Source of the DNA: Mesorhabditis belari | Taxonomy: Eukaryota > Nematoda > Chromadorea > Rhabditida > Rhabditidae | Direction of reading: 5' to 3' | NCBI GenBank assembly: GCA_958450365.1 | Contig: CAUEEP010000730.1 | Location: forward strand, 708,001-772,000 | Length of the DNA stretch: 64,000 nucleotides | In this document: piece by piece, positions 38,238-50,043 of the stretch | Layout: each line of letters begins with the position of its first letter | Numbering within the stretch: position 1 is the first letter of the stretch | The notes under the pieces: model-generated | The model's database searches: none | What the model saw: only the letters and a program-made list of their open reading frames with translations | Told to the model about the DNA's origin: nothing | Position numbers and translations under genes: made by a program

Positions 38238-38710
38238 ATGAGCTTGATGCTCATCGAATTATTCCCTCTCTTCACGAAGAGCACCAAATTCTTGCAGTCA
38301 ATCTTCAAATTCTCTCGGTGTCGGTGAACTGCCTGAAAATGAAAATAGAAAATAAATATTTGCGCGGATATTTATAGTAAATTATTAGCCCACAAGAGAA
38401 AACAAGATATTCAGTCATCTGCCTAAAAATCTATCAATCGGTCCTTTGACCGGCGTTTTGTCTGCTGTTTTGTCTTGCTTAATTGTTTTTTAAATGCAAA
38501 TTTTTAACCAATTAATTTGTTTCACAAACAGGAGCCACTCTAATGATTATTTCTGATCAAATTCCCCTCTATCCTTCTTTGATCAACTTCACGACCACAC
38601 AACTGTTATGTGTGGCCATTCTCGTTTATGGCGTACATGTACTTGTTGACGGCTCGACCTCTCTCGTTCTAATGACTCGAGAGTACACCATTGACGTGCT
38701 CACCAAATGA
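38238..38710 (+). CDS. Possible small membrane protein gene, model incomplete
   Basis: Two coding-like blocks lie on the plus strand. One starts MSLMLIELFPLFTKSTKFLQ at 38238 and could end at a gtgaac donor at 38323. The other follows acaaacag at 38532 and encodes ATLMIISDQIPLYPSL, then NFTTTQLLCVAILVYGVHVL and a stop at 38708-38710. Their phases do not join directly, so an exon is missing or the model is wrong. The first block also reads well on the minus strand (LVLFVKRGNNSMSIKLMDP). Family unknown. Confidence 0.3.
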
Positions 38711-38754
38711 AACCCAATCTTGTGCCGTTTTGCAAAGAGGAGTTAAAACTTTGT

Positions 38755-39181
38755 CAAAGAAAATTCTTTCACTCTCAGTCGATAAAGGGATTTTTGACTT
38801 CTTTGACTCAAACTTCTTTGACTTTTGGGAGCATGAAGTCGGGTGGTCAAAAGGGCGACGGTTCGATGATGCGGCTTAGGCACTTTTTACTAAGGAAACC
38901 TATCTTCATGTCAATAGATAAATGATAGAGCATAAAAAGTTTGGTATATAGCTAAATTTTCAGAGAAATTGATTCAGCCAATTTCTTCGTAGAGGTTTTT
39001 ATAGATTTTTACGAAAAACACTTGTTTTCTTCTCTCGAATTTGCTTGTAAGTGAACCGAAAAGATGGAAATTGAACAATAAACACTTTTTATTTAGAGTA
39101 AACTATAGGTTAATTAGTGAATTTATTATTTTTCAAAGGGAAGTACGAAAAGGAACGAAAAGACTTTCTGGACAGCCTAAT
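38755..39181. repeat. Partial mariner-type MITE
   Basis: It is related to 36933-37452 in inverse orientation. The right end is gaagtacgaaaaggaacgaa followed by aagactttctggacagccta. The left terminus is missing. Confidence 0.7.
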
Positions 39182-39408
39182 AACACCGTTTTTTGACACT
39201 ATAACACTTTCTTTCGAAAAGCCTAATAAAACCGTTTTTATCATCCCCCAGAAACTGTAGAAATGTCTAAAAAGTGCCCATCTTTTTTGCCTTTCTCTCT
39301 CTCTCCTCATTTCCCCTTCCTTTTCTTACCTGTAATACAAACAACAAATCACCCTTTCCTCTCCCATATTCTACATTCCCCTCCAATATCCTTATCAACT
39401 AAAATCTG

Positions 39409-41065
39409 ATGCTCTATTTGAAATTGATTCTACTTTTCACATTATTTCCTGTCTATCTCTGCAAATTAGATTCCCCAAACACTTTTCAAAAAAGTGCAAG
39501 CGATATTCCACACGATGATCACAAAGAAGGAATTTTGGATAAAAGAAAAATTTGTTTGTTTCCGAAAGATCTCCTTTTCAATAAAAACGAATTTTAGATA
39601 TCGAGCTATTCAAACAGAAAAGAGTCGAACAGAAATTGGCACTGAAACGATTGATCTCAATGGAGCTACCGAAAAGGATAAAGCTATTGGGTAATTGATT
39701 TAAATATTTGTTTTCTATATTTATTTCTATATTTAGAGGCATCTCTGCCGGCGATTCAAAAAGTTTTCGCTGAATCACGTCGAGAAATCGATACGGTCAC
39801 GCCGACAATCACAAACAATAATTGGTTCGAAAGTGAGAAATTGAAAGAGAAAATCAGTCAGGTGAGCTATAAAAATGAGAAAACGTAGACTTCTTTTAGG
39901 TATTCGAGAATTTGGCTCTGTTCTCCGATTTTGTTGCACATTTTCCGACTATTTGCAAGGGGATTCTCTTGAAAGAACCAATGATAAAAGTGGTAAAGAT
40001 TTACAATAGATTTTGCTAAATATGCATATCCACGTGGATATGCCAATAATGCATATCCACGTACAGTAGTTTCAATAGAACGCTTGATATTTGTGCATAA
40101 TCAAAGCAAATGCAAGATGGCAAAAGTTTATACCAGAAATCAAATGCATTTCGTAGAGTAAAAAGATGATAGTTGATCAAATATCTAATATTAAGTACCG
40201 TAAATACTGTAATAGTACCCCACCCCCATAATGACGGTGCGGAGCGTTGCGTAGTCTAGCTTTGGACGCGTTTTTCTCGACACTGGTTTATGCTAAAATG
40301 CGCGCTTAGGTATCAAAAAAATAGCTGAAATTCAGGGCTATTTATTGATACCAAAGACGCATTTTTTGAAAGTACGGGTGCTTTGAAAAAAATGAAATAC
40401 TAAAAAACTTTTGCGACTACGCGACTGTACGAGGGGGGTGGGGTACTATTACAGTATTTACGGTAGGTAGTCTAACTTTTGACCTACCGTAATAATTCTA
40501 ATAGAAGACCATGGTCTTCTAATTTTCAACCCCCCAAAATTGATCGGTCAAAAAAGTAGGTAAGGGTCCCAACAAAAATAAAAATTGTTAAAAACTATTT
40601 CAACGTAGCCCTTGGCCCAAAACAAAACATGTCTAAAAGTGAAATTATTTTCCCGGCCCAAGATCTTTCCCAGGGGCACAAATTTTGACCTATTTTAATC
40701 ATCCAATAAATCATTTCTAAAATAAATAATTATAGGAATCAGAATGGGCGTTAAAGTTCACCAAATCGATGAATGTTCTTGATGAAGAAACGTTGCAAAT
40801 TGTTGATGTAATGGCTCAGGTTTGTAATGAAAAGAGAACACGAATCAATCAAGAATCAATCAAGAACTTTTCAGGAACTTGACTTCGTTGCTAAGGCCAC
40901 AGATTTTAGAAATCCTTTCGATGAGACAATAAAACAAAACGGTAACTTGACAAAGACGTTGTTTTGTACGAAAATTTAGAGGAAATTGAGATAAAGAAGA
41001 CAAAGAAAAGACCGGAGAATAAGGAAAAGAAGCGAAAAGCGAAAATGAATAGAAATGAACTTTAA
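39409..41065 (+). CDS. CCDC134: CCDC134-like ER/secreted protein
   Basis: Seven exons (39409-39493, 39598-39690, 39737-39861, 39900-39992, 40736-40819, 40875-40941, 40980-41065) give 210 codons. A signal peptide (MLYLKLILLFTLFPVYLC) opens the protein. Family blocks follow: IELFKQKRVEQKLALKRL, EKISQVFENLALFSDFVAHF, MAQELDFVAKATDFRNPF and a Lys/Arg-rich tail. The last residues, RNEL, match in place and type the QSEL end of human CCDC134, an ER-retention-type signal. The human protein works in the secretory pathway and is linked to the chaperone GRP94 and to bone disease. Intron 4 holds MITE family B. The donor of exon 1 (gtgcaa) is weak, chosen because it restores the alignment. Confidence 0.85.
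40196..40465. repeat. MITE family B, inverted copy in CCDC134 intron 4
   Basis: It begins taccgtaaatactgtaatag and ends ttacagtatttacggta; inverse to 17972-18237. Confidence 0.9.
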
Positions 41066-42669
41066 ACTTTGTTAGCGTTTTATTTTTGTTAGCGTTCAAT
41101 TACTGTAATTCCTTAATATGCATGCATCATTTTGGGTTTGTTTTCGGGTACCTTTAACAATCTTTGTTCACTTATTTTTGAAACGATTTCAGGCTGAATA
41201 TACTTTTAGAATTTGTGTCAAGTGTCTTATCTGAGTTTACCTATATCTCTCTACTTATATCTATTGTAAATACGATAATCGCGTACCCGGATACTATTTT
41301 CCTTATCATTTTTGGAGCCAAAAATAATAATAAAAAGAAATTGGATAGTTGAAAATACCGTATTTCTTCGAAGAGAAGACCGGGCAAAGAGTATCATCGC
41401 GTACTCCTGCGTAGCAGCCCTTTTTAAAATTTCTTTTCTGCATAAAAGCTTTCAATGAAGTGCTATAGGGCTGGAAAATGACTCAAAAATACCACATGAG
41501 CTAACAGATTTTTGAGCCATTTTCCAGCTCTATAGCACTTCATTGAAAGCTTTTATGCAGAAAAGAAATTTTAAAAATGGCTGCTACGCAGGAGTACGCG
41601 ATGATACTCTTTACCCGGTCTTCTATTCGAAGAAATACGGTACCCTCTCTAACTCTTTCTTCCTTGGTTTAGCTGAACTGAACTGAAAACTGAATTCTAT
41701 TTTATGCCATTTTCTATACTTTCCATTGTGCACTTATTTTTGTCGCAAACCTTTGGGAGTTGGACGAAACAGCGCCACACCAAAAATAGCCCCTACGCGG
41801 TTAAATTTCTATATGTTTCTTATTCTTATTGGATGCTGAATAAAATTACCCACATTTCGTATGCTTTGGGATCACTTAAAAGAGAATTGGTTTCGAGAAA
41901 AGCTCAGTTAACCTCATTTTCGTTTTTTTTCTTGACATTTTCTCATCTCAGATTTGTTCTAAACGGCTTCAAAAAATTCAGCAGATAGCTAATTTTTTTT
42001 TCTACATCCAATCAAAATAAGAAACACAGATAAGCCTAACGGCAAACGCATTATTTTGACCGGCGCTATTTTGACCAGCTCCCAAATTTCTGCTGTCTTC
42101 TCGTGATTTTGCCTTTATCCTGCACGCTTTTGTCGTGTTTACCTTTTTAACTTTAATAAGATAAATTTTGTAAAATTACCGCTTTTCTACCCTTTTTCAA
42201 ATGCAAATGTATAAAATTTGCTTTCTTTCTCGCTGAATAAAATTTTTCTCAAGAACATCTCGGCTAAAAATCCATTTCTTCATAAAGTGCATCGTGAAAT
42301 TGAAATTTGTGTGACTTGTTTGTGGTAATAACACTCCCCCCTCTTCTTTCAATCTTTCCCTGTTGTAGTTTGTCGCACGGAATCGTTTTTTTATATTGAC
42401 AAAGATTTTTTTTCATGTATATATTTTCCCTATCATTTTTGGAGCCAAAAATCACGATAAAAAGAAATTGGGTAGTTGCACAGGCCGTCGAATTCTTGTT
42501 CCTTTGGTTTAGCTGGACTGAACTGAAAACCGAATTCTATTTTGTACCATTTTCTATGCTTTCTATTGTGCACTTATTTTTGTGACTTTCTTAAAAATAG
42601 AGAGTCACGAGAGGCTAGTTTTCTTAAAAATTCTCATATTTAAATGTATAAACGACGATTTTTTAGACG
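41066..42669. other. Intergenic with a duplicated segment and a hairpin insertion
   Basis: About 41297-41350 plus 41660-41745 matches 42426-42585 (tatcatttttggagccaaaa; actgaactgaaaac; ttgtgcacttatttttg). The first copy is split by the 287-bp hairpin at 41356-41642. No exon is seen. The right copy ends about 85 nt before the next ATG, so these are likely duplicated promoter-proximal sequences. Confidence 0.75.
41356..41642. repeat. Near-perfect hairpin MITE with TA borders
   Basis: Arms of about 130 bp start accgtatttcttcgaa and meet around a short loop (gagctaacag). Arm divergence is very low, indicating a young insertion. Confidence 0.9.
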
Positions 42670-43799
42670 ATGGCATCCGGTGAATTGACGGCCGAAGAAC
42701 TGCGAGCGCGAAGAAAAGCCCGAATAACAGCGTCGGGAGAACAACGATTGGCTAGAATATTGAGTGGACCAAGTGGAGGTTTGTATCGTTTTCCGATCGC
42801 TATTTGTTTTAAAGATACCTGTGACTCATTAGAAAAGTGTTACAAAGCACGGGTTAATTTGGTAATTGTAATGCAAGTTGCAGTAGTTAAAAATCGCAAG
42901 CCTTTGTTTGTAACAAAACACTAACTTTATTTTTACAGAAGAAAATCGACGAGCCCCATGTTTGGAAGGCGGAGAGCCAGGCTCGATCGAAGGAATCGAG
43001 AAAATGAGTCAACTCGCCGATACGCTCTCACCAATTGCTGCGACGAGTAACAACTTTGCTCCCACTTTAACAGAAGAGGTAGGTAGACTTATTGTTTAAT
43101 AGTGCGTTCAAAAACCAAGCAGATATCTATATTGCGGTAATACCTGTTTGTAAAAGCATTTTTAGGCTTCAAAGACAGTCGATGGTACCGATTTATGGCG
43201 TAAATCGCTCGCGAATCGTCGCTACGAAATAATTTTTGTTCTAGGTAAAAATTTATTCGAATAAAATAAGCGCATGATTCTTGATTTGAATTGTTCTTAA
43301 CTTCAACGATTTAGCCGCCATCCTCGCCACAGTCGTCACTACATATTCCGAATTCAATATCACCCTGCCCTGGTTGATTGGATTTGTCTCATTGGAGTTC
43401 TTCTTGAAAGCCGAAGTAAGAATTATTACTTGATTTTAATTACTTATCTTATTCGATAACTGTAACAATTTGATATTAAATCTGGATATTTTAGTCATCT
43501 TCGGTCGGCGAAAGTCAGCTACTTAATGTCATTTCACAAGTGCCTGCGGTATCTGCTTATCAAAATCAAATTCGTACATTGAGTAAGTTTGTTTTATTAC
43601 TAGAGCTAACTAAACCGTTCTGCAATGCTAAAGTAAAAACATACAGTTTAATCGGAGGTTTGCTTTGATCTCAAATTAAAATTTAGTGCGCTGGTCGACC
43701 CTTTGGAACTCTCTTCTGCTCAACAGCACCATTTTCTACTTTTCCTTCATTTGTGTGTACCTTTTGTTAAATAAGATCATTTCTCAGTATCCAATTTAA
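42670..43799 (+). CDS. CAMLG/GET2-like tail-anchored protein insertion factor
   Basis: Six exons (42670-42778, 42939-43078, 43166-43244, 43315-43415, 43495-43582, 43687-43799) give 209 codons. The N-terminus has the basic GET2/CAML signature ELRARRKARITASGEQRLAR, which in the known family contacts the GET3/TRC40 ATPase. A disordered linker leads to three hydrophobic stretches: YEIIFVLAAILATVVTTYSE with LPWLIGFVSLEFFL, and FYFSFICVYLLLNKII at the C-terminus. This is the family topology, with the basic end in the cytosol. GET1/GET2 form the ER receptor that inserts tail-anchored proteins. GET2 sequences diverge strongly, so the call rests on the N-terminal motif and layout. Confidence 0.72.
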
Positions 43800-44498
43800 A
43801 TCTTCTCTTACTTTTTATTAATTAGATCATTTCATAGTATCCGACTTAAAATGTATCATTCTAAAGTTATTGTGTTAAGACGAGTGTACTTATTCTTTAC
43901 GGGTTTGATAAAAATTTAAATGTATCGTTTCCAATTTTGCATTTACTTACCCTACATTCAAAAACTAGTTTGTGCTGTTGAGAGTGCTTTTGAGCGGGGG
44001 GTAGTCAAAACAGCGCCATAATAGAAAACGTTCAAAACAGCGCCGTCAAATTTCTCAAAATCCAAAAAACCAAGCCGGTTCAAGTTTTATATCAAAAAAT
44101 TCCTTGCGTTTTTGGCTACATGATGGGTGAAACAGTTTTTAAAAAAAGTTAATATTTCGTAGATAAAATGAGCACTCAAAATGTGTGTCGAGTGAAACTC
44201 AGTTGGTTAACTGAATATCTTTATCTGAATATCTGAATACAAAAAAACTACTCAAAACATTAACTCTCTCTGATTCGACCACTAAAAGCCCCATGGCACG
44301 ACATAAAGGTTTTCCGCTGTTGTTTAATGTTTAATATTTCCATTACAATTTTGGTACTACTGATAGTGAGAAGCTCTCTTTAACCCAGGTCAACTCATGA
44401 ACTCATCGTTAAATTTGGTGCTGAATAAAATTTTTATAAAATCAACAAACGGTAAAATAACAACTTTTCAAAAAACGAATAACAATAAACAACAGTTA
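43800..44498. other. Convergent intergenic region
   Basis: No gene is seen. A 30-bp stretch around the CAMLG stop (gatcatttctcagtatcc) is repeated with changes at about 43828-43857. Confidence 0.5.
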
Positions 44499-47400
44499 TC
44501 ATTTTCTATTTCTCTTTTGTCCTTTTCCTTTGAATCCTCCACTGGCTTGAGACCTTTTTGCATTCTCCTTTGCTCGATAGTTTTGATAGGAGGCAACTTT
44601 TTCTTTACGTCTGCGTCCTTTCAACATTTCATCCTTACTCTTGAGCTCGTTTCTAGAGAGCATTTATAGAGGCGTAAAATTGCAAAGCATACCTAGTATT
44701 CTTTTGGTTTTTCATTGATCGGTTGAATTTTTTGTTGGGGTTAAACTTCTGAACATCCGAATTTTCCTCACCATCACCGTCTTCACCGCCCTAAAATTTT
44801 CCTTTTTAAAAAGCTTAGAATCTGGTACTGATTTAACAAATAAGTGTCTCAAGTACCTACCTTTTCGTAAGAAACTTTGCTTGTTTGCTTCCAGCGTTCA
44901 TACCGGCCAGACTTATACGAAGCAGGTACCCTAAAACAAACTTGTTTTCTAGAATCGCCTCAATTTCCTCACCAAGTTCCTTCTTCGGTTCGAACTCTTT
45001 TGCTTCCTGGCTCGTCACCGCTTGCTCCAACAAATCGCTTCAATTTGCGATCCCTAGAAACAAAAGCGTATGCAATTGGCTGAATATGCAAACCATTTCT
45101 TTGTGCTTTGTGATTTCCTCAGACTTGGATCATCATCTCCACAAATATCCACTGAAGCCTTGGCTGCTTCTCTTGCAAAATCGTGCCTAAAGCTTTATTT
45201 ACCACTTTAGCAACTAAACGCCTACTTTTCGACTTGAAGTTGTTTTTCCGCCTGGTGATCTGAAGGGATGTATGGAATGAAATGTTCCTCCTTTTGCCGC
45301 CGTCGCTCATTTTCTCGAGATTTTCCAATCGATTTGTTTGTTCCCGATGAACCGATCACCGAGGCAAAGGTCGACTTCTAACAAAAATTACTTTAAACTA
45401 AGGAAAAAAATGTCACCAGAAGCAATTCATCAGCCTCTTCGTCCAGATTGATCTTAGCTTTTGCGGCCTCCTCTTCTATCAAACGTACTTGTTCTCGACC
45501 CTTTGTTTCACTCACTTCCTTAACAGATTATCGTTTAAATGACAAGTTAACCGTCAAAGTACCTCAATGTGATTTTGATGATGCTGTCGTTTATCCCGCA
45601 TCACTCGTGCCGCTTCTTTCTTTTCTCCACCATGCAACTCAAAAATTGTCTAAATTAGAAATGCTAATTAAATTCATTAAAAAAAAATACCGCTCTACTC
45701 TTATAATTTGACAACTGGTTAAGAAGCTTTTGATTCTCTGCATCGCCTTTCACACGCAAATATGGATGGATGGAGCTCTCGAAGATTTTGGTTCTAAGAA
45801 AGTCGTAGTACTTTTCGAAAAAAAAGTAGCTCAAACCTGATTTCATCTTTAGTTCTCCTAGAACTTTCAGCTGATGGAGGCGTTCTCGTTTGGGTAAATT
45901 TATTCATAGCATTGATCGCCTTGTGCCGAAGATCTTTCTAAAATTGAATCGTTTTCCAAAATTCATTTTTCACAGACTAAATCTTCATTGTTGTCGTGGA
46001 TAGATTTAAGGAAATCAATCTCAACACCGACGACTGATGATGGGACACGGCCGATTAACGTTTTTTTTTCTAAATGCGGACTACTTTAAAAATCAAAAAA
46101 TTGATGGCTCACCTTCCATTTCATCAGTATCCTTTGCAAAAATCATCGGTTTTCCCAGAAACAAAAATAGATCACACAAATAAGGAATCTCATCGGGAGC
46201 CTATACGAACTTTATTGATCTTTTTTTGTCAAAACAAACTAAAAGCGAAATTGCCATTCCTTTACGACCAGCCCGTGCCACCCGACCAACCCGATGGACA
46301 AAGAGTTTTGCTTTTGCAGGAAAATGAAGATTGATAACCTAAATAGCAATACAAAAATACAAAAACTTTGACAAACCACATCAAGAAGTGGGATATCAAC
46401 GCCCCGCGCAGCAACATCTGTCACAACCAAAAGCTTTGTCTCTTTTTCCCGGAATCTAAATTGTAATTTAGAGTAAAAACAATAGATCGCAAAGGTAAAA
46501 AACCCAACTGACTTTGCAATATTGAGCTTTCGTGCCGTTGCATCGAGTTGACTGTACAGAAAAGACACGTCAATGCCCGCACGATTCAAAATAGCAACAA
46601 CATACCTAAACAGGATGCAAAAAAAAAGATTCTAAGTGGCTCACTCGACGTGCTTCATTGTAGCGCAGAAAATCACGGTGTGTTGGTTTTCGTGTTCCAT
46701 TTTTCGGCACAACCATAACAACGTTGCAAGCTTTTCATCCGCTCGACATGTACAAAACGCCATTGAAAGCCGTTCGGAAATTTTCTCATCTACGTCTAAG
46801 CGCACTAAATTACACCTTTAAAAAAATACGAATGCTTAAGTCTCAAACCCAATACTGGATCGCTGAGACCGGCTTTTGCAAAATCAATGAGGATTTTAGG
46901 CAAAGTGGCTGAGAATAGTAGAGTCTGACGAGATTCCGGTAATCGCTTTAACGTTTCCTAAAATAGGCTTTTAAAAGCAGTCCAATTTTACCCACAAGAA
47001 GTTGCTGCTCAAATCCCATCTCAAAAAGACGATCAGCTTCATCAAAGACAACATATTGAACATGTTTCAATCGGAGATCCATCTCAAGAAGCACATGAAG
47101 TAATCGGCCAGGAGTAGCAATGATGCTAAATTTTTCATATGATAAGCTTTCACAAAGAATGATTACATATCAGGGTTTTCATGAATTGTGCCAAATTGAT
47201 CTTCTATTCGGTCACCGCCAACCACTGCAGCACATCGGAGACCGGTGAAACGTCCCAACTAAAAAATCAATGCCAAAACATGAAAGGTTTTAATTCATAA
47301 ATAGCTTTAATACTTACTTCTTTAACTACTTTAAATGTTTGAAGAGCCAATTCACGTGATGGTGCTACCAGCAATGCACGTGCTCCTACCGTTTCTCGTC

Positions 47401-47750
47401 GTTTTAACTTCTAAAGATATTTTAAAAAAACCTTCTCAAGATAAGAACCTGCAGCATTGGTATAACAAAAGCAGCTGTCTTTCCCGATCCGGTTCTCGAC
47501 ATAGCAACCACGTCTTTTCCATCCAAAATGCAGGGAATCGTTTTTCTTTGAATTGGAGTCGGTTGTTTGAAGCCTTTCTTTTCAATGCCTTTGCTAACCG
47601 TGTGATCGAAGCCTAAAAGATACCATATTAAGTCAACCACTTTTAAACAGACTTACCTAGAGCTTGCCATCCTCCTGCCTTCTTATTTTTTCGATTTGAA
47701 GCTTGATGAATGTCAGTGAAGTCAACCTCTTCATCGTCTGAATGACTCAT
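44499..47750 (-). CDS. DDX54: DDX54/Dbp10-type DEAD-box RNA helicase
   Basis: Twenty-two exons on the minus strand join in phase to 777 codons (human DDX54: 881). The family's Q-motif region is [19 protein letters not shown], then [14 protein letters not shown]. Helicase motifs in order: SRTGSGKT (I), PSRELALQ (Ia), TPGRL (Ib), DEAD (II), SAT (III), [12 protein letters not shown] (V) and [11 protein letters not shown] (VI). The DDX54-specific tail has [44 protein letters not shown] and a Lys/Arg-rich end. All catalytic motifs are intact. Dbp10/DDX54 acts in the nucleolus in large-subunit ribosome assembly. The PC4 gene ends 215 nt upstream on the same strand, so the two may form an operon. 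Confidence 0.94.
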
Positions 47751-47965
47751 CACTAAAATTGGAGATTGGAAGAAACAGTAAAGTGCACCTTTGGGTTGGA
47801 AGTATAACGATTTCAACGATTTTTCAAAATTAATAGCATATTGAAGTAACTTTATTTAAAAAATATTTGAGATGCTTGAATGATTACCCGATGATAACAT
47901 CACAACATGGAAAGCCAAAAAGCAAAAAAAAAACAAAGTTTTGAGGGTAAAGCTTGTTTTAAGCA

Positions 47966-48540
47966 TTAAGTACGCGAGAACATTTTTTCGATCTCGTCGA
48001 TGTTTTGTTTGAGGACGGTGAATTGTTCGATTGAGAGAGCAATACCCTTCTTTCCTGGTTTCATTTCGCCTGATCCCTAAATCATATACAATTAACTTTT
48101 TAACTTCTATCTAGTCACTGCAGGAAATAAAAAGTTGGGTATCTTTCTTGTTAAAATGCGCAAAAAAAACTTGCCTTATCGTTGTAATATTCACGAACAT
48201 CCACAAATTTTCTGCCACTGAATTGCGAGATCGTGACAAACTTCATTTTTCCGAGTTCGATTGCCTAAAATTAATCCTGATAAGTATGACGATCAAACAT
48301 GATTACATCGTTTCCACTGATCTTGGTTTTGTTGTTACTGGAGGAAGTCGGTTTTGCCTTCTTGACGGGAATCGGATCATTGACACCTTCATCGGATGAG
48401 CTTTCCTTTTCTTGCTTTCTCTTCTAAAAATCTGAGTTGCCTGGCTGACCAAAAATATCGTGCCGTAAAACAAAAAAGTTCACTTGTTTCTTTGTCCCTT
48501 TCTTGACCTCGTGATCTGAATCGGAGTCCGACATTGCCAT
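47966..48540 (-). CDS. PC4/SUB1 transcription coactivator
   Basis: Four exons (48484-48540, 48307-48423, 48175-48264, 47966-48076) give 124 codons. The N-terminus is the usual Ser/Asp- and Lys-rich disordered tail (MAMSDSDSDHEVKK). The single-strand DNA-binding fold shows KMKFVTISQFSGRKFVDVRE, YYNDKGSGEMKPGKKGIALS and IEQFTVLKQNIDEIE, the hallmark KPGKKGI included. PC4 binds melted DNA and supports RNA polymerase II transcription and genome stability. Intron 3 appears to use a GC donor (AAG then gcaagt). The downstream neighbour is DDX54. An alternative start two codons in (MSDSDSD) is possible. Confidence 0.93.
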
Positions 48541-48817
48541 CTAAAGCATTACACGATCAAAAATTTCAAAAATTGTGCCAAAAAAAGAAATGAAGAAATG
48601 AAGAAACTTGTGGCACACTTGTGGTAAGTAGCTAAAACCCGATGAACCTCAAGGAAAAAAAGTGATAAATTTTGGCAAATTTCTTTCTTAAATACCGTTA
48701 AGTGCCGTAGTCGAAATTATGCCAGATATAATTTTTAGAACGTAAAAAAATTAAATATAGCACTCCTGATTTTCTTCTATAAAGTTTATTGTTTGTCACT
48801 TTATCAGAAAATTTTTC

Positions 48818-49017
48818 GGGGTAGGCTAATTTCTGCCATTTTATCTGCGCAACTCGCCATAACTTCTTTCTAAGTGGCCCAATCTTTATGATTTTGGTGT
48901 CATTTTGTAGATCTCAATAAGTGTACCAAAATGAAACCAAAATCATAAAGATTAGACCGACTTAGAAAAAAGTTATGGCGAGTTGCGCAGATAAAATGGC
49001 AGAAATTAGCCTACCCC
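48818..49017. repeat. MITE family A, copy 4
   Basis: A full hairpin from ggggtaggctaatttctgcc to ggcagaaattagcctacccc, the most symmetrical copy of the family in this window. Confidence 0.9.
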
Positions 49018-49432
49018 AATTTTCCCCCTTCTCACGTCACTTTTTAAAATTAGGCGAAAGGATAATTTCAGTAAATTTCTAAAACTACACATAGTCGAAT
49101 TCATGCAAAAATGTAAAAATTTAAAAGAGTTTCCCTAATCGAAAGAGCACTCGATTGAAATGGAGTTTGGAGCGTGTATTGGTTCCGCTTTTTTCTCTTG
49201 CGTAGAATTGATGACACCGTGTGACACACGGCTTTCCCTTTCACTTTCCCGTTAAATTTAAGTTTTAGCATATCATTGCAAACCAGATATTGATAGTCAT
49301 CTTTAGTATTAGTGTAAAGACCCTATATTTTCTTCCGATTTCAACTTTTTCATTCATTACGCAATCTCCGGCAAAAAATTTTTTTAATTTTTAGTTTGAT
49401 CTTCAACAAGATCTCTTGATGGTAATCTGAAA
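49018..49432. promoter_or_regulatory. Upstream region of the selenoprotein gene
   Basis: About 415 nt between the MITE and the ATG. No exon is seen. No motif is strong enough to name. The only AG near the start is at 49392-49394 (ttttag), about 40 nt upstream, and could be a trans-splice site. Confidence 0.4.
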
Positions 49433-49936
49433 ATGGTCTACATCAATTCGAGTCAGTTTTTTTTCGAATTTCCTCTATAATAACTTGCTTTTAGATGGCC
49501 AAGTGGTCGAGAAAGAAAACACGGTAATCGGTTATCTGTTGGGACTTCTGAACTTCTTTGTTTTATTGTACGTTTATCTTTATAATACATCTCTATTATA
49601 TATTTTAGCTTCCAAACATTGTTTGGATTGGACTCATCAAAGTCGAAAAGACAAGCAACACCGACATCCGACGATTATCGTTCACATCTTCGAGGTGGGT
49701 TAATCTGGATTTAATTGGCTTAATCAAGAGGATTAAAAAAATATTCCTTTTCTGATTGTGGTTTATTTTAGGCAATGCAAATGGCGGCGGTGGAGGTGGT
49801 GGAGGACAACGGCGACAAATTGGTAGACTCCCACAATCTTCCGGAATGAGTTGCCCACCGATGAGCGGAGGTGGATGAGGATCGTGAGTTTTATTTTTAC
49901 TTGTAATATTCTTGTAATATGATTTTCTTTAGCTAA
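49433..49936 (+). CDS. SELENOK: Selenoprotein K with in-frame TGA for selenocysteine
   Basis: Exons 49433-49451, 49495-49567, 49609-49694, 49772-49883 and 49933-49936 give 97 codons (human SELENOK: 94). The N-terminus MVYINSNGQV matches human MVYISNGQV. One membrane segment follows (IGYLLGLLNFFVLFFQTLF), then a basic, Gly/Arg-rich cytosolic tail. The C-terminus reads CPPMSGGG, TGA, Gly-Ser, stop; human ends PPPMAGG, Sec, Gly-Arg. The TGA at 49876-49878 is thus exactly at the Sec position. If the last intron (gtgagt at 49884 to ttag at 49932) is used the frame closes with TCC TAA; if not, TCG TGA closes it at 49887. Either way two residues follow Sec. SELENOK is an ER protein of the Derlin/p97 and palmitoylation (DHHC6) pathways. 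A SECIS hairpin lies at 50044-50112. Confidence 0.93.
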
Positions 49937-50043
49937 ATGTCCGGATCGTGCCCGGGCCGTCGAAGACTTTGACACAACTAAAATAACACCCTTCTAAAGT
50001 ATGTCTTTGTTCTTCACATGTGCTGTATGTCTTTCGACATCAC

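Noticed and set aside
49876..49878. TGA as the true stop of the SELENOK homologue
   Set aside because: It matches the Sec position of the family, is followed by two codons and a stop as in other SELENOK proteins, and a full SECIS hairpin lies downstream.
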